A stretch of 64,000 bases of DNA from Sphingobacterium sp. BN32 (GCF_030503615.1 NZ_CP129963.1:2356001-2420000); one strand, 5' to 3'. Shown: positions 50,245 to 60,620, counted from the first letter of the stretch. Notes: generated by a model from the letters alone, not told the origin. Numbers and translations are program-made.

Positions 50245-52665
50245 CTAGCTTCCGCCGCGAATACGGCTCTGCTCTTCGCTCTTCTTATTTAGCCGATCGA
50301 AAGCTTTTCCATTTGTTCCTATTTTATAGGACAAGGAGAGCAGGAAAGTCCGGCTATCTAGATTGATATATTGATTCATACGAACATTGCCTGAGAAAGA
50401 TTCAGTCTGATAACGACGTGTTTTAAAAATATCATTGGCAGCAAATTTCAGGTTCAACTTATTGTCCAGAAGCCGCTTCATTACACCGGCAGAAACATGG
50501 CCGGAGGATTTCTGTTTAAAAACACCATCCGATTGTGGCGATTGATAAGCCGCTATCAATTCAAACGACCACTGCTTCGGCAGGTTCAAGGTATTTGTAC
50601 TTAAAAGATTTACCGACCACTGCCTATTATCGATCTTTTCCTCGCGGAAGGATCCGAAGAAGTAATTCTCATGTACAGTAATGTTATTGATGCTGCTGAA
50701 GGATTTAATAGGCGAGAATGAATAGTTCAGGTTGACGCCTTTATTTCGATAGCCCTCGATATTATGCAAACTTCGAATGGTCACCTGCTGCTCCGGCAAC
50801 TGCGTGAGGACGCTAGTCATCACATCCTTAACGTCGGTGTAGAACAGCGAAAGATGAAGATCTTTCAGAAACGAATAGTTCAATTCGAAGTTATGGGCTA
50901 ATTCGGGTTGCAAGAGCGGATTCCCCTCCCAGAAAATAGAAGCATCCACAAAATGGCGGAATGGATTCAAGTCTTCATAATCCGGTCTATTGATCCGACG
51001 GCTATAGGAAAACTGAAATTGATGGTTATCGTTGATTCGATATCCTAAAGACCCGCTAGGAAACAGATTCGTGTATTCTCGTTTATTGACGCTATTGCTT
51101 GTTAATTGATTGCCCACTGCGTTGGTATGTTCAGCGCGCAAGCCCGCCATCAAGGTCCATGATCCCGACTCCAGATGATAATTCAAATAGCCTGCATGGA
51201 TCTGCTCTTCAAAAAGAAAGTGATTGCTTGTACCCAAATCGCTAACCCAGTCGGCTACTTGTAATGTATCATTGATTGCATTGTTGTCCGAATTCATCCA
51301 ACTGCTCTTCCATCCGATTTCGAATCGTTGCTTATTTGATAGATGATGCAGGTAATCAACTTTTCCCACAGTGAGTTTACTCACCGATGGTGTTTGGTTT
51401 TTACGCATGGAAACAAAAGCTTGTTCATAATCCGTTTGCTGATAATAGGTGTTCAATGCTTGATCGGCATCGTAATCAGCATACATATAGTCAACATCGG
51501 CAGACAGGACATGCTCCTTCGCTCCTATTTTTTGCTGAATATTAAAGTTGATATTATTGGTATTCCACCGACTCACATTATCGTTATAGGTCAGGGCATT
51601 GGAAATAGGAGACGCAGAAGTTTCGAAGACATTTTTATAGCCTGCGTTCCTATTTTTGTATGTTCCAAAGTTCCCTGACCATAACAGGCCTAATTGCGTG
51701 TTTATAAGAGGATGGTAATCAAACCCAACCTTCGCGTTATTCGTATTTAGTGGTTCATCTGTTAGCGAGTATTGATTGGAAACTGCGGAACCGCCCGCTA
51801 TCCCCAATTGGGCATAATAGCGATCAAAGTTTCTATATTCTTCTTCACCCCTATAGGCGTAATCATAACTTCCATATATATTGAAAGCCTTTTCTTGCTT
51901 ATTGAAATTTATTCCTGCCCCATAGCGTTCTTTCCTACCGCCTCCGCCAAAGCTGTTGATTGCAAAATTAAAACCAGGCTTTTTCCCATCTTTCAATACA
52001 ATGTTAATCATCCCCCCCATGCCTGAGGCATCAAACTTGGCCGAAGGGTTGCTGATCAATTCAACGGATTTTAAGGAAGACGACGACGTCCCTTGGAGCA
52101 AAGTAGCCAATTCCTTTTTCGACAGATAAGATAATTTTCCATTGATCATGACTCCTACATCCGCCTTTCCGCGCATACTGATGTTACCATCATCATCTAC
52201 TTTTACACCTGGCGCACGTTGCAGGATCTCTAGCGCGGTCAAGCCATCGGAAAGCAGACTATTCTCCACATTGATGACCATACGATCTGACTTCTGTTCA
52301 ATCAAACGCCTCGTTCCAGTTATGGCGACCGCATCAATCCTGTTGGCTTGCGCTTTCAAGATGATTTCGCCCAGGTCTATCACCCGATCTGCAACCACGA
52401 TATCATGCCGCGTTGCCTCGCTATGTCCTAAATAGGAAAACCTTATTTCATATCGCCCGGCGGGCAATTTCTGAGAAAACTGTCCTTTGGCATCGCTTGA
52501 TAAAGTAACTGTACTGGAATCGACTTGCTCAATACGGATACTGACTTGATCCAGTGCTTCACGAAATTCATTCAACACAATCCCTTTGATGCCTGAAAGA
52601 GACTGCCCTATACAGAGAGTCGAAATAAAAAGTAATACGGCTAATAAAGTAAAATGAAACTGCAT
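50245..52665 (-). CDS. TonB-dependent outer-membrane receptor with regulatory N-domain
   Basis: An 806-residue outer-membrane protein with a signal peptide (LLAVLLFISTLCIGQ). A carboxypeptidase-regulatory-like beta-sandwich (GIKGIVLNEFREALDQVSIR) comes next, then a plug (AVAITGTRRLIEQKSDRMVI; TALEILQRAPGVKVDDDGNI) and a large beta-barrel (GSLGYRINDNHQFQFSYSRR). It is the outer-membrane-beta-barrel subgroup. Third in a minus-strand run after the siderophore receptor and PepSY genes, so it is probably iron-regulated. Substrate unknown. Confidence 0.88.
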   Translation of the reverse strand: MQFHFTLLAVLLFISTLCIGQSLSGIKGIVLNEFREALDQVSIRIEQVDSSTVTLSSDAKGQFSQKLPAGRYEIRFSYLGHSEATRHDIVVADRVIDLGEIILKAQANRIDAVAITGTRRLIEQKSDRMVINVENSLLSDGLTALEILQRAPGVKVDDDGNISMRGKADVGVMINGKLSYLSKKELATLLQGTSSSSLKSVELISNPSAKFDASGMGGMINIVLKDGKKPGFNFAINSFGGGGRKERYGAGINFNKQEKAFNIYGSYDYAYRGEEEYRNFDRYYAQLGIAGGSAVSNQYSLTDEPLNTNNAKVGFDYHPLINTQLGLLWSGNFGTYKNRNAGYKNVFETSASPISNALTYNDNVSRWNTNNINFNIQQKIGAKEHVLSADVDYMYADYDADQALNTYYQQTDYEQAFVSMRKNQTPSVSKLTVGKVDYLHHLSNKQRFEIGWKSSWMNSDNNAINDTLQVADWVSDLGTSNHFLFEEQIHAGYLNYHLESGSWTLMAGLRAEHTNAVGNQLTSNSVNKREYTNLFPSGSLGYRINDNHQFQFSYSRRINRPDYEDLNPFRHFVDASIFWEGNPLLQPELAHNFELNYSFLKDLHLSLFYTDVKDVMTSVLTQLPEQQVTIRSLHNIEGYRNKGVNLNYSFSPIKSFSSINNITVHENYFFGSFREEKIDNRQWSVNLLSTNTLNLPKQWSFELIAAYQSPQSDGVFKQKSSGHVSAGVMKRLLDNKLNLKFAANDIFKTRRYQTESFSGNVRMNQYINLDSRTFLLSLSYKIGTNGKAFDRLNKKSEEQSRIRGGS

Positions 52666-52705
52666 ATATATCTTGTGTCGTTACGGAAAATTAAATAGTT
52701 CTAGT

Positions 52706-53935
52706 CTAGGATAAGGCTGATTTAACCTGCTCGCTGCTCCTATCGCTTTTTTGGAAACGAGCAGCTGTTGTTTTCTTCTTTTTCTTTCTTCTGCCCCACC
52801 AGATCAAAAATCCTGTAATAGGTAGGGAGCTTGCAATAATACCGGCTAGGAAGGTCGATAGCTTACCGAACTGTCCCCACCATTGTCCCATATGCAATTG
52901 CCATATGGTATTTTCCACTTTTTCATGAATGACGTACGGTCTTTCAATAGAAATCTCTTCTCCAGTATATCGGTTGTAAACGACAAAGTCGAAGTTTTCG
53001 GTGCTCTTTAAGCCAGCCACTCCTAATTGAATCGCATAGGCACCTACTTTATCCAACTTATAGACCCAAATACCAGCGTTTTTCTTTTCGGGATGGGCCT
53101 TCAACGCCCTGTAAGCAAATTGGGCGAGATCCTGTGGTTTTCTTTTCTCATCAGCCTTCGGCAAGATCGTTTCCACGTGTTCGGAGGAACCGCCGAATGC
53201 CTTGCTAATCACCTCGCCAACAGAATGAAAGAAGATAAAAATACCCGTCATGCTCAGAATAAAGCATATTAAGAGGGAATAAAAGCCATAGACATTGTGC
53301 AGGTCATAATTCAAGCGTTTGAACCTTGCTTTCCATTTGATCGTAAAGGAGTCATTGACTGTTTTTTTAGTCCATCGCTTCGGCCACCATAATATGAGGC
53401 CGGTTATGCATCCTAGTGCAAAAATGATCGTAGAAATCGTAACGATCCAATGCCCCACCTCACCTGCAAGCAAAGATGAATGCAAATGTGCTGTTACAAA
53501 GAAGAAGTGGGCATTCGGATCGGCTTTCAACACCTCTGCGGTGTAGGGGTTAACATATATAAAAGTGAGCTTATTCGTGTCTTTATGGAATGCACGGATG
53601 CGCATGCTCCGGTTTGCTTCTTGAAAGAAGACCATTTGCGACAATTGATAGTTAGGATCAAATTGTTGCACCGCAGCAATGATCTCTTCGGCGCTCGCCT
53701 TTTCCTTGCCTACCGAAACATAGCGCGCATCGCCGGCACTGTATTCTAAGATCTCATCACAATACACAATGAGCGTACCTGTTAAGCAAACAAACACCAG
53801 TATAACGCCCGATATTAGACTAGGCCATAAATGCAGCCAGGCATTCAAGCGGGAAAACCAGGTCTTCCCCTTTTTCTTCGCCGGAGCATCTGCCGACGCC
53901 GCTTTTCCTGTTGATCTTAATTTGAAGTTAGCCAT
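52706..53935 (-). CDS. PepSY-associated transmembrane protein
   Basis: A 409-residue inner-membrane protein of the PepSY-TM family. It has a Lys-rich N-terminus, a membrane segment (WPSLISGVILVFVCLTGTLI), a periplasmic PepSY part (EEIIAAVQQFDPNYQLSQMV), further helices (VGHWIVTISTIIFALGCITG; FYSLLICFILSMTGIFIFF) and a C-terminal helix ending in an Arg/Lys cluster. Homologues reduce ferric siderophores or support their use. Its place between two TonB receptors fits iron uptake. Confidence 0.9.
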   Translation of the reverse strand: MANFKLRSTGKAASADAPAKKKGKTWFSRLNAWLHLWPSLISGVILVFVCLTGTLIVYCDEILEYSAGDARYVSVGKEKASAEEIIAAVQQFDPNYQLSQMVFFQEANRSMRIRAFHKDTNKLTFIYVNPYTAEVLKADPNAHFFFVTAHLHSSLLAGEVGHWIVTISTIIFALGCITGLILWWPKRWTKKTVNDSFTIKWKARFKRLNYDLHNVYGFYSLLICFILSMTGIFIFFHSVGEVISKAFGGSSEHVETILPKADEKRKPQDLAQFAYRALKAHPEKKNAGIWVYKLDKVGAYAIQLGVAGLKSTENFDFVVYNRYTGEEISIERPYVIHEKVENTIWQLHMGQWWGQFGKLSTFLAGIIASSLPITGFLIWWGRRKKKKKTTAARFQKSDRSSEQVKSALS

Positions 53936-53999
53936 TTCCTTTGGAGTTTAGGGAAGCCGGATGCCTCGCGACATCCGGCAAATTGATGGATATATGTAC

Positions 54000-56420
54000 T
54001 TAGAACTTAAATGACAGGTTTGCTAATATTTCGAAAGGCTTCTGTGGTTTTCCGTAGAAATCCCAGTATTGTATATCGCCCAGATTATTCAATTTCACAC
54101 CGATTCTATATTTCGGTTTATCGTAAAATGCAGTAGCATTGACAGTAGTGTAAGCGGGTACCGCAAAGACTTCTTGCACGTCTAAATAGACTTTATCGAC
54201 ATAGTTGATGCCCGCACCGAGGCCAAAGCCTGTCAGACTTCCTTGTAAAAACTTATAGGAAGTCCATACATTCGCCACATGTTTCGGGGCCCAGTTTTTT
54301 CTTTTGTTCATATTGGCCTCTATACTTTTCACATATTTAATATCGTTGTATCCATAGCCGGCTATAATATTCCAACCGTTGATTGGGTTTGCGATGAAAT
54401 CAAACTCTACACCGCGACTTCTCAACTTCCCATCTTGCACATAAACGTCCTGAGTAACCTCTCGTAAGCTGTTGGTCACATCGATATTATAGTAACTTAA
54501 GCTGGTATTGATACGACCATCTAAGAGTTCGCCTTTTGCGCCGAACTCATATTGATTAGCCTGCTCAGGCTTCCAGTTCATCATAACCGGCTCTAAGCTT
54601 AAATCCTTATCGCTCGGTAAACCCTGTGAGGCTGCCATGTTCCGGAAGCTATTCATGTAGTTAGCAAACAAGGATAATTGTCCTTTGATGGGTTGATAAA
54701 CCAATCCGAATTTTGGTGAAAGCGAGGTCTGTTCATAGCCTTCTAACGTTCTCACTGTATTTTTCTTGGGATCTTTATTCGGTGTGAAGGTATAGGTTTC
54801 ATCGGCCATATAATGATTCACACTTAAACTCAGCATAACAAACAAGCGATCAGCGAGGTTGGTCACGTTCGATAAATACCCATTTAGTATTTTATTGCCA
54901 GAACGACCGTAAGAATCTCCTGGGCTCTTAGCATCTCTGGACTTCAAGATATCGGCTCTGGTAATCGGCTTCCATGCCTGATCGGTAATACCTACCGTAT
55001 CGAAGGTGAGAAATGCCGGTGCCATCGATAGATCCGTGTTTTTGTAGAATGAATAGTCCGCTCCTACTACCAACGTATTCTTTAGGTTGGAAATAAAGAA
55101 GTCGCCGACAAAATTCTGTTGAAGCGAATTGTAGGTCAGATTATAGCGGTCGAATATACGATAGCGACGTTCGATTTGATTGTCATTCAAATAAGTCGGA
55201 ACAAAGAAAATAGACTCCTTATCACCACTTTGATTGAATTGATAGGATGTCCTCGATGTCCAGTGATCGGATATCTTATACGCTAATTCGGTATTTACGT
55301 TCATATTCGCACGAGACGTCATAATATCATCGCTCAGTAAGGCTCGATCATACGCTAAAGGCACCTTATCCATTGTTCCGTAGGTCAATTTCTGCGTGTT
55401 GCGCATATAGGCTAACAATGTTTTTTCCGGAACATAGATATCAGCATCAAAGCTAACGGTCGTTCTGTCGTTTGGTTTGAAGAGCAAGCTTGTTGCAAAG
55501 GCGAAAGCCTGTTGTTTTCCAGCATCTTGGAAACCATTCTGTGTCGTTCCCATCACGTTAAAGCGCGCTAAAGCTGTTCGGTCGCTATTCAATGGTGTAT
55601 TGACATCTGCTGTAATACGATTCATTCCCCAGCTTCCGGTGGTATAAGCTACTTCACCACGAAAAGACTCAAATGGCTTTTTCGTTACCGAATTGACAAC
55701 CCCACCATAGGAAGTAACCTGCGCACCGAATAAGGTGGCCGATGGCCCTTTCAATACTTCAATACGCTCCAGGTTATAAATTTCATTGGCGGTTCTTGGG
55801 CTACTTGGAAGTCCATTGCGCATGGTAACTCCTGCATTAAATCCGCGCAAAAAAACCTCATTACCACTATCATTAACGCCATTGCTCGCTACTGCGCCGG
55901 CGACCTGAGACATCGCCGAATTAAATTCTGTAGCGCCCATTTCCTGTACTAATTCCTTGGTCAAGACCGAATAGACCTGCGCATTCTGCAAATTTGCTAA
56001 TGGCATCCTTGCAATATCTGATGTTTCTTTCCTTGAAAACTTGTTGCGCTGTATATCAGAAACAATAACCTCCCTTAATTGGTTGGCTTGCGACTGTACG
56101 GTTATTTTATCAACATTTTTCGTTTCGTTGGCTATGATACGTACCGGGATTTCTCGAACCGAATAGTTCGCATAGCTTATCACGAGCGTGTAATTGCCGG
56201 CAGGCGCCGATAATGTATAGGTACCGTTCGTTGTTACAGAAGTGCCGTAGCTGGTATTTTTAAGTTTGACAGATGCATAAGCAAGTGGTTTGCCGTCCAT
56301 CGTGAAGACCTCCCCTGTCAGATAGCCGCTTTGCTGCGACATCCCCAAAAATGGAAGCAGGAGTAGCAAGAGCAATAGCAAATTTGTGATTGAATGTTTT
56401 AAAGTAGAATTGTGTTGCAT
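54000..56420 (-). CDS. TonB-dependent siderophore receptor
   Basis: An 806-residue outer-membrane receptor. It has a signal peptide, a carboxypeptidase-regulatory-like domain (GYLTGEVFTMDGKPLAYASV), a plug with GNEVFLRGFNAGVTMRNGLP and YNLERIEVLKGPSATLFGAQ, a barrel, and a terminal aromatic residue (LSFKF). The plug motifs match the siderophore class (FhuA/FpvA-like). First gene of the minus-strand iron operon, divergent from the AraC regulator. Confidence 0.93.
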   Translation of the reverse strand: MQHNSTLKHSITNLLLLLLLLLPFLGMSQQSGYLTGEVFTMDGKPLAYASVKLKNTSYGTSVTTNGTYTLSAPAGNYTLVISYANYSVREIPVRIIANETKNVDKITVQSQANQLREVIVSDIQRNKFSRKETSDIARMPLANLQNAQVYSVLTKELVQEMGATEFNSAMSQVAGAVASNGVNDSGNEVFLRGFNAGVTMRNGLPSSPRTANEIYNLERIEVLKGPSATLFGAQVTSYGGVVNSVTKKPFESFRGEVAYTTGSWGMNRITADVNTPLNSDRTALARFNVMGTTQNGFQDAGKQQAFAFATSLLFKPNDRTTVSFDADIYVPEKTLLAYMRNTQKLTYGTMDKVPLAYDRALLSDDIMTSRANMNVNTELAYKISDHWTSRTSYQFNQSGDKESIFFVPTYLNDNQIERRYRIFDRYNLTYNSLQQNFVGDFFISNLKNTLVVGADYSFYKNTDLSMAPAFLTFDTVGITDQAWKPITRADILKSRDAKSPGDSYGRSGNKILNGYLSNVTNLADRLFVMLSLSVNHYMADETYTFTPNKDPKKNTVRTLEGYEQTSLSPKFGLVYQPIKGQLSLFANYMNSFRNMAASQGLPSDKDLSLEPVMMNWKPEQANQYEFGAKGELLDGRINTSLSYYNIDVTNSLREVTQDVYVQDGKLRSRGVEFDFIANPINGWNIIAGYGYNDIKYVKSIEANMNKRKNWAPKHVANVWTSYKFLQGSLTGFGLGAGINYVDKVYLDVQEVFAVPAYTTVNATAFYDKPKYRIGVKLNNLGDIQYWDFYGKPQKPFEILANLSFKF

Positions 56421-56457
56421 ACACTATTTTTATTTAGAATAATTACAAATAATGGAG

Positions 56458-56465
56458 CAAATGTA
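56458..56465 (-). promoter_or_regulatory. Possible -7 element of the siderophore receptor operon
   Basis: On the minus strand TACATTTG matches TAnnTTTG exactly, 38 bp before the receptor start. The nearest TTTG upstream is 24 bp away, longer than usual, so the -33 element is weak and activation by the divergent AraC-type protein would be plausible. Confidence 0.4.
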
Positions 56466-56525
56466 TTAGTTTTGACGGCTATGGAATATCAAATAGAGGA
56501 TTAATAATATCAAAAAAAGGATATT

Positions 56526-57503
56526 TTGAAAACAATCTCCATTGAGAAATTTTACGGAAACGACTTATTATCAAAGCTTTTTGAACCCAAACCATCTGAA
56601 TGTTGTAAATACGGTTTCCAACATCGTATCATAAAAAATGAGTTCGTAGAAGCTGCGCTTCAGTGCCTTTGTTTAGACGACATCATTATTTCGTATCAGG
56701 AATGGGATCTTAAGCAAGCCTTTCAGCTACTTATCAATCATCCCGAAGAACTCGTCAAATTGCAGTTTGAAATAGAGGGCGACTCGAAGTTTAGAAGTGA
56801 TGATCTGAAGAAAATTGATATCCCGGAAGGGCATTATCAATTTATCTATATTCCCAATGCTAAGGGACATCTCGAATACTCCCGTTCCAGAAAGGTGCTG
56901 GATTTACATATCTCGCTGGAGCATTTACTGCAGTTCCTGACCTCCCAAGGCCTAAGCGATAAGGAAATTCGCGAACATCTCTTGATTAAACATTATAGTT
57001 TCTTCCGCTCGGCGATGAAGATTACCCCACAACAACATGCACTAATTAAAGAATTGCTAACTCACCAATATCAGGAAGGTTTTGCGAAAGAGTTTATCCG
57101 CATAAAAGCATTGGAACTGATCTATTCAGCATTTAAGGATAATGCGAAGACGGCTTCTGAAACGAAATGGCGAGTGGAGGATCGAACGATATTGTTAGAA
57201 ATAAAAAACTATTTAGACTGCCACTTCCAACAAGAGCTGCACCTGAAAAGTATCTCGCGGCAGTTTGGAATCAATGAGTTTAAACTGAAGAATGCCTTTA
57301 AGGATCTTTTTCAGGATACAGTTATTAATTACGTTAGGAAACAGCGCCTGAAATATGCACATCACCTTTTGATGCATAGCAATATGGAGATTAAGGAGAT
57401 TGCGTTTATCAGCGGGTTCAAATATGCGCATCATTTCTCGCAGGTATATCTGCAGCATTATGAGCGACTGCCAAGCGAAACAAGGCAAGCAATTAACAGG
57501 TAA
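56526..57503 (+). CDS. AraC-family transcriptional regulator (TTG start)
   Basis: A 325-residue regulator. The C-terminal 100 residues are an AraC double helix-turn-helix: LHLKSISRQFGINEFKLKNA and MEIKEIAFISGFKYAHHFSQ. The N-terminal part is an effector domain typical of Bacteroidota iron-locus regulators. The only reasonable start is TTG at 56526 with AAAAGGATA upstream; no suitable ATG follows in the first part. Its divergent placement next to the siderophore receptor suggests control of that operon. Confidence 0.87.
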   Translation: MKTISIEKFYGNDLLSKLFEPKPSECCKYGFQHRIIKNEFVEAALQCLCLDDIIISYQEWDLKQAFQLLINHPEELVKLQFEIEGDSKFRSDDLKKIDIPEGHYQFIYIPNAKGHLEYSRSRKVLDLHISLEHLLQFLTSQGLSDKEIREHLLIKHYSFFRSAMKITPQQHALIKELLTHQYQEGFAKEFIRIKALELIYSAFKDNAKTASETKWRVEDRTILLEIKNYLDCHFQQELHLKSISRQFGINEFKLKNAFKDLFQDTVINYVRKQRLKYAHHLLMHSNMEIKEIAFISGFKYAHHFSQVYLQHYERLPSETRQAINR

Positions 57504-58610
57504 TTAGTTAGCTAATTTCAGCTCATTGCCAATTTTACTTGCCACGCTCTTGATTACGGGAGGGATTCCAAAACGGTCTAAATCCTTCCAGAATTCTTCG
57601 GTATACTTGCTTTTTTCTTCTAGGAATTGCCAGCGCTTATCGTTCGGCTTTAAAGCCTTGTATTCGGCCTTCGTTAGGAAGCTGCGCTCCATGACGTAAA
57701 ATTCCGTAGAATAATCTCTTGGCATATAACCATGCTCCTTTTGCCTTTTTATAGATGCAGATACCGTAGACACTCGACTGATTAGATCCATAATGGAGGG
57801 ATTCGTGTAGTTATTTCCCTGATAGGACTCTGAACGGGTGCTTTTGTACACATCGAATTTAATTCTGAAAAAACTGACATGTACTTTCTTCCCCGGCGGG
57901 AAGACATTGTAAAAAACCTGCGTATTGCCATCCGCTCCGACTTGGGAATAGCCCATTGCTAGGCCTTCATTTTCGATAACCGTGCGATTGCCACTATTCT
58001 TCAACTTCGCTCCCTTCACTCCCTCTATTGCTTCCAACAAGCTTTTCGATTGAATATTACCAATTGATGGTTTGAAATACATTAGAGATCCCTGCGTGTC
58101 TTTGAGCTCTTGATTCGCTTCTGCATTACTAAAAAGACGATATTGATGCAGTTCCATCTTCGACTTTCCTTTATTCTTATTGATCGGAATATAATAAGAC
58201 ACAATTCCATCATAGAGATAGCGAGGACGATTGTTGAAGGTCTCGTAATTCCTGAAATACCCCTTCAGCACTACATAGTCATATTTCTCGCGATCCATTA
58301 CGGTCACCTCTTCCAAAGCGACACTCCGGGCTTGCATACGGATAACCTTTGCTTTCAGAAATTCAGCATAGGGTATATCTAAGTTCTGGTAAGAGATATG
58401 ATTTAGCGTGATGGTCGATGCCTTCACTGCCTGTAAGGAATCCAAATGGATCTCGCCATTCAAATCCGATGAACCTATCAAGAGCCCGGAATCGGTGTAG
58501 ACATTCGCACCAGCAATGCGGGTATTACTGAGGCTGTCAACGACTTGGATCTGTGCCTGAAGGCTACTTATGCTAAACAGTAGGGTAAATAGAAATATGG
58601 CAATTCTCAT
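57504..58610 (-). CDS. Secreted protein with carboxypeptidase-regulatory-like domain
   Basis: A 368-residue exported protein with a signal peptide (MRIAIFLFTLLFSISSLQAQ) and a short N-terminal carboxypeptidase-regulatory-like sandwich (NTRIAGANVYTDSGLLIGSS). An unrecognised C-terminal region with a KYDYVVLKGYFRNYETFNNR segment follows. ATG 58610 is chosen for the signal peptide. The gene is convergent with the AraC gene, with stops adjacent. Function unknown. Confidence 0.75.
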   Translation of the reverse strand: MRIAIFLFTLLFSISSLQAQIQVVDSLSNTRIAGANVYTDSGLLIGSSDLNGEIHLDSLQAVKASTITLNHISYQNLDIPYAEFLKAKVIRMQARSVALEEVTVMDREKYDYVVLKGYFRNYETFNNRPRYLYDGIVSYYIPINKNKGKSKMELHQYRLFSNAEANQELKDTQGSLMYFKPSIGNIQSKSLLEAIEGVKGAKLKNSGNRTVIENEGLAMGYSQVGADGNTQVFYNVFPPGKKVHVSFFRIKFDVYKSTRSESYQGNNYTNPSIMDLISRVSTVSASIKRQKEHGYMPRDYSTEFYVMERSFLTKAEYKALKPNDKRWQFLEEKSKYTEEFWKDLDRFGIPPVIKSVASKIGNELKLAN

Positions 58611-58709
58611 ATGGAGCGGGTTTGATAGCGCTAAAGTATACATTTACTCGAATTGCCAGTATACAGATTAACATACTTTAACTGACGAATTAGTTCATTG
58701 GAAACCTTA

Positions 58710-59891
58710 CTAAGGATTAAATATCAGCATGATAAAGACGATAAATAAAGTCAAGTGCATCAGTCCGATGATGGGCGAAGTTCTTCTCCCCATAAAACTC
58801 ATTAAGCTAAGTAGTAGCGTCAAAACAAAAAGTATGGTTTCCGTTCCTGTTAGCCCAAAGAGTACCCTCTTGCCGGCTATCAATCCGACGATCAATACAG
58901 CTGGCACTGTGAGTCCAACGGTGGATACGAAAGCGCCATGACAAAGATTGATCGCTCGTTGGAACTCATTATTTAATGCAGCCTTGACGGCAGTCATCGA
59001 TTCGGGTGTAAACACAATAATGGCAATCAGCACACCTCCTAATAACATTGGCAACTGGGCCGCTTGTATCCCATAGTCTACAACGACCGCCATATGATGC
59101 GATAGAAGAACAATCGGCAGTATCATCCCTAGAAGCACAATCGAGCGGATAAGAATTTCTGATTTAGCAGCGCTTGCGGTATGCGGAGTATCGCTCGCTT
59201 CCAAATCAGTATTGATGAGGGTATCAGTAAACCTAATCTCCATCTGGCCGGCTGGTGGCTGTATGTAATGATGGCGGTATTTCGTCATCTGGAAATATAG
59301 AAATGCTGCATACAACAATGCCACAAGACCTGAAAGAATAATCGCCTGCGTTGTGCTAAATGAACCATCGCCGGCTCCGCTGATAAAGTTGGGAAGCATC
59401 ATCGAGATACCGCCGAGCATGATAATCATGCTGTGATAGGCCATGGCGCCCTGCGCATTGTACTCCTGCTCGCCGTATTTCATTCCGCCCAGTAACAGAC
59501 ATAATCCCATTACCAAATTCATAATAATCATCATGACCGAGAAAATGGAGTCTTTACCGATGCTAGGGTTTTCAGTTGGGCCTAACATAACGGCCGCAAT
59601 TAATATGACTTCAATGGATACGATGGATAGCGTGAGTATCAAAGTACCGTAGGGTTCCCCCAGCTTATGTGCCAATTCATCGGCTTCTCTTACGACGCCG
59701 AAAGCGGCTCCCACTATGGTAGCCAACAATAGCACGAAGACTGCAACAGCAGTCCATCCGCCCATTTGCGCGCCCATCAAGTCATGTCCGAAAAAGCTGA
59801 AAATAGCAACGACTAGCCATACCAGTCCTAATCGAAGCCAAGTCGACATAGGAATGACCTCTCTGATGGATATTTTTTTTACCGTATTCAT
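58710..59891 (-). CDS. chaA: Calcium/proton antiporter (ChaA-like)
   Basis: A 393-residue inner-membrane cation exchanger of the CaCA family with about eleven helices and two alpha repeats: LGEPYGTLILTLSIVSIEVI near 78 and FTPESMTAVKAALNNEFQRA near 288 with the conserved acidic residues. The ChaA group exchanges Na, K or Ca for protons. A minus-strand TATTTTTG (59923-59930) could be its -7 element. Confidence 0.88.
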   Translation of the reverse strand: MNTVKKISIREVIPMSTWLRLGLVWLVVAIFSFFGHDLMGAQMGGWTAVAVFVLLLATIVGAAFGVVREADELAHKLGEPYGTLILTLSIVSIEVILIAAVMLGPTENPSIGKDSIFSVMMIIMNLVMGLCLLLGGMKYGEQEYNAQGAMAYHSMIIMLGGISMMLPNFISGAGDGSFSTTQAIILSGLVALLYAAFLYFQMTKYRHHYIQPPAGQMEIRFTDTLINTDLEASDTPHTASAAKSEILIRSIVLLGMILPIVLLSHHMAVVVDYGIQAAQLPMLLGGVLIAIIVFTPESMTAVKAALNNEFQRAINLCHGAFVSTVGLTVPAVLIVGLIAGKRVLFGLTGTETILFVLTLLLSLMSFMGRRTSPIIGLMHLTLFIVFIMLIFNP

Positions 59892-59944
59892 GATTCTATC
59901 TTTGCAATAATTTTAAACCTTGCAAAAATAGCACCTCTATCTTC

Positions 59945-59968
59945 CTCGAAAATTATCCTGGGATAATA
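59945..59968 (-). terminator. Possible terminator of the Crp/Fnr gene
   Basis: ATTATC and GATAAT (59952-59967) form a 6-bp stem with a 4-nt loop followed by TTTTC on the minus strand, 16 bp after the gene stop. The stem is short. Confidence 0.4.
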
Positions 59969-59983
59969 AAAGGCTGGTTAAGA

Positions 59984-60544
59984 TTACTTCTCTTTCCGAA
60001 TCCGACTTAAACTGACAGGTGTCATTCGCAGGAAAGAAGCAATGTACTTAAGTGGAACACGCTGAAGCAGCGCCGGCGACTCTTCGACCAACTCATCGTA
60101 GCGCTCCTTCGCAGATTTTATCTGCGAAGAGATCCATCGCTTCTCCATCTTCAGCAGCTCCCCTTCCACGATTACTCTACCCAAATTGGCAATATGTATG
60201 TCGCGAAGGTATAAGGATTTCAACTTCTCAATGCCGATTCCATAGAGGGTGCTGTCCTCCATCAATTCGACATCTTCATAAGACTTCACCTGTTCTACAT
60301 AGCTGCGCATCGACAATACGATATCACCTTCCAGTCCAAACCAAAACGTAATGTCCTGCTCAGGTTGTGGAGAATATGCCCGAACCAGGCCTTTTGTAAG
60401 AAAGTATACTTTGCGTTCCAAGCGGTCGGACTCGAGAAGGATATGCCCCTTTGAAAAACGGACTTCCTGCATCTCGTTTACCAAGAGTTCCAAAGAGGAC
60501 GCAGGAAGCTCATAAAAATTGTTTAATAGTTGTTCAATTGTCAT
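59984..60544 (-). CDS. Crp/Fnr-family cyclic-nucleotide-binding-domain regulator
   Basis: A 186-residue protein with an N-terminal cNMP-binding beta-roll (SKGHILLESDRLERKVYFLT; GLVRAYSPQPEQDITFWFGL) and a C-terminal winged-helix region (RVPLKYIASFLRMTPVSLSR). ATG 60544 is chosen because MTIEQLLNNFYELP is a usual start and gives the family length; a 70-residue upstream extension lacks homology. No Fnr-type Cys cluster is visible. Target genes are not evident. Confidence 0.88.
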   Translation of the reverse strand: MTIEQLLNNFYELPASSLELLVNEMQEVRFSKGHILLESDRLERKVYFLTKGLVRAYSPQPEQDITFWFGLEGDIVLSMRSYVEQVKSYEDVELMEDSTLYGIGIEKLKSLYLRDIHIANLGRVIVEGELLKMEKRWISSQIKSAKERYDELVEESPALLQRVPLKYIASFLRMTPVSLSRIRKEK

Positions 60545-60620
60545 GGGTGAAGACGCAAACCTCTTATCTATCGGATCTGCACTCCTAAAATAGTAAGAAT
60601 TAACGCAAATAGCGATAGAA

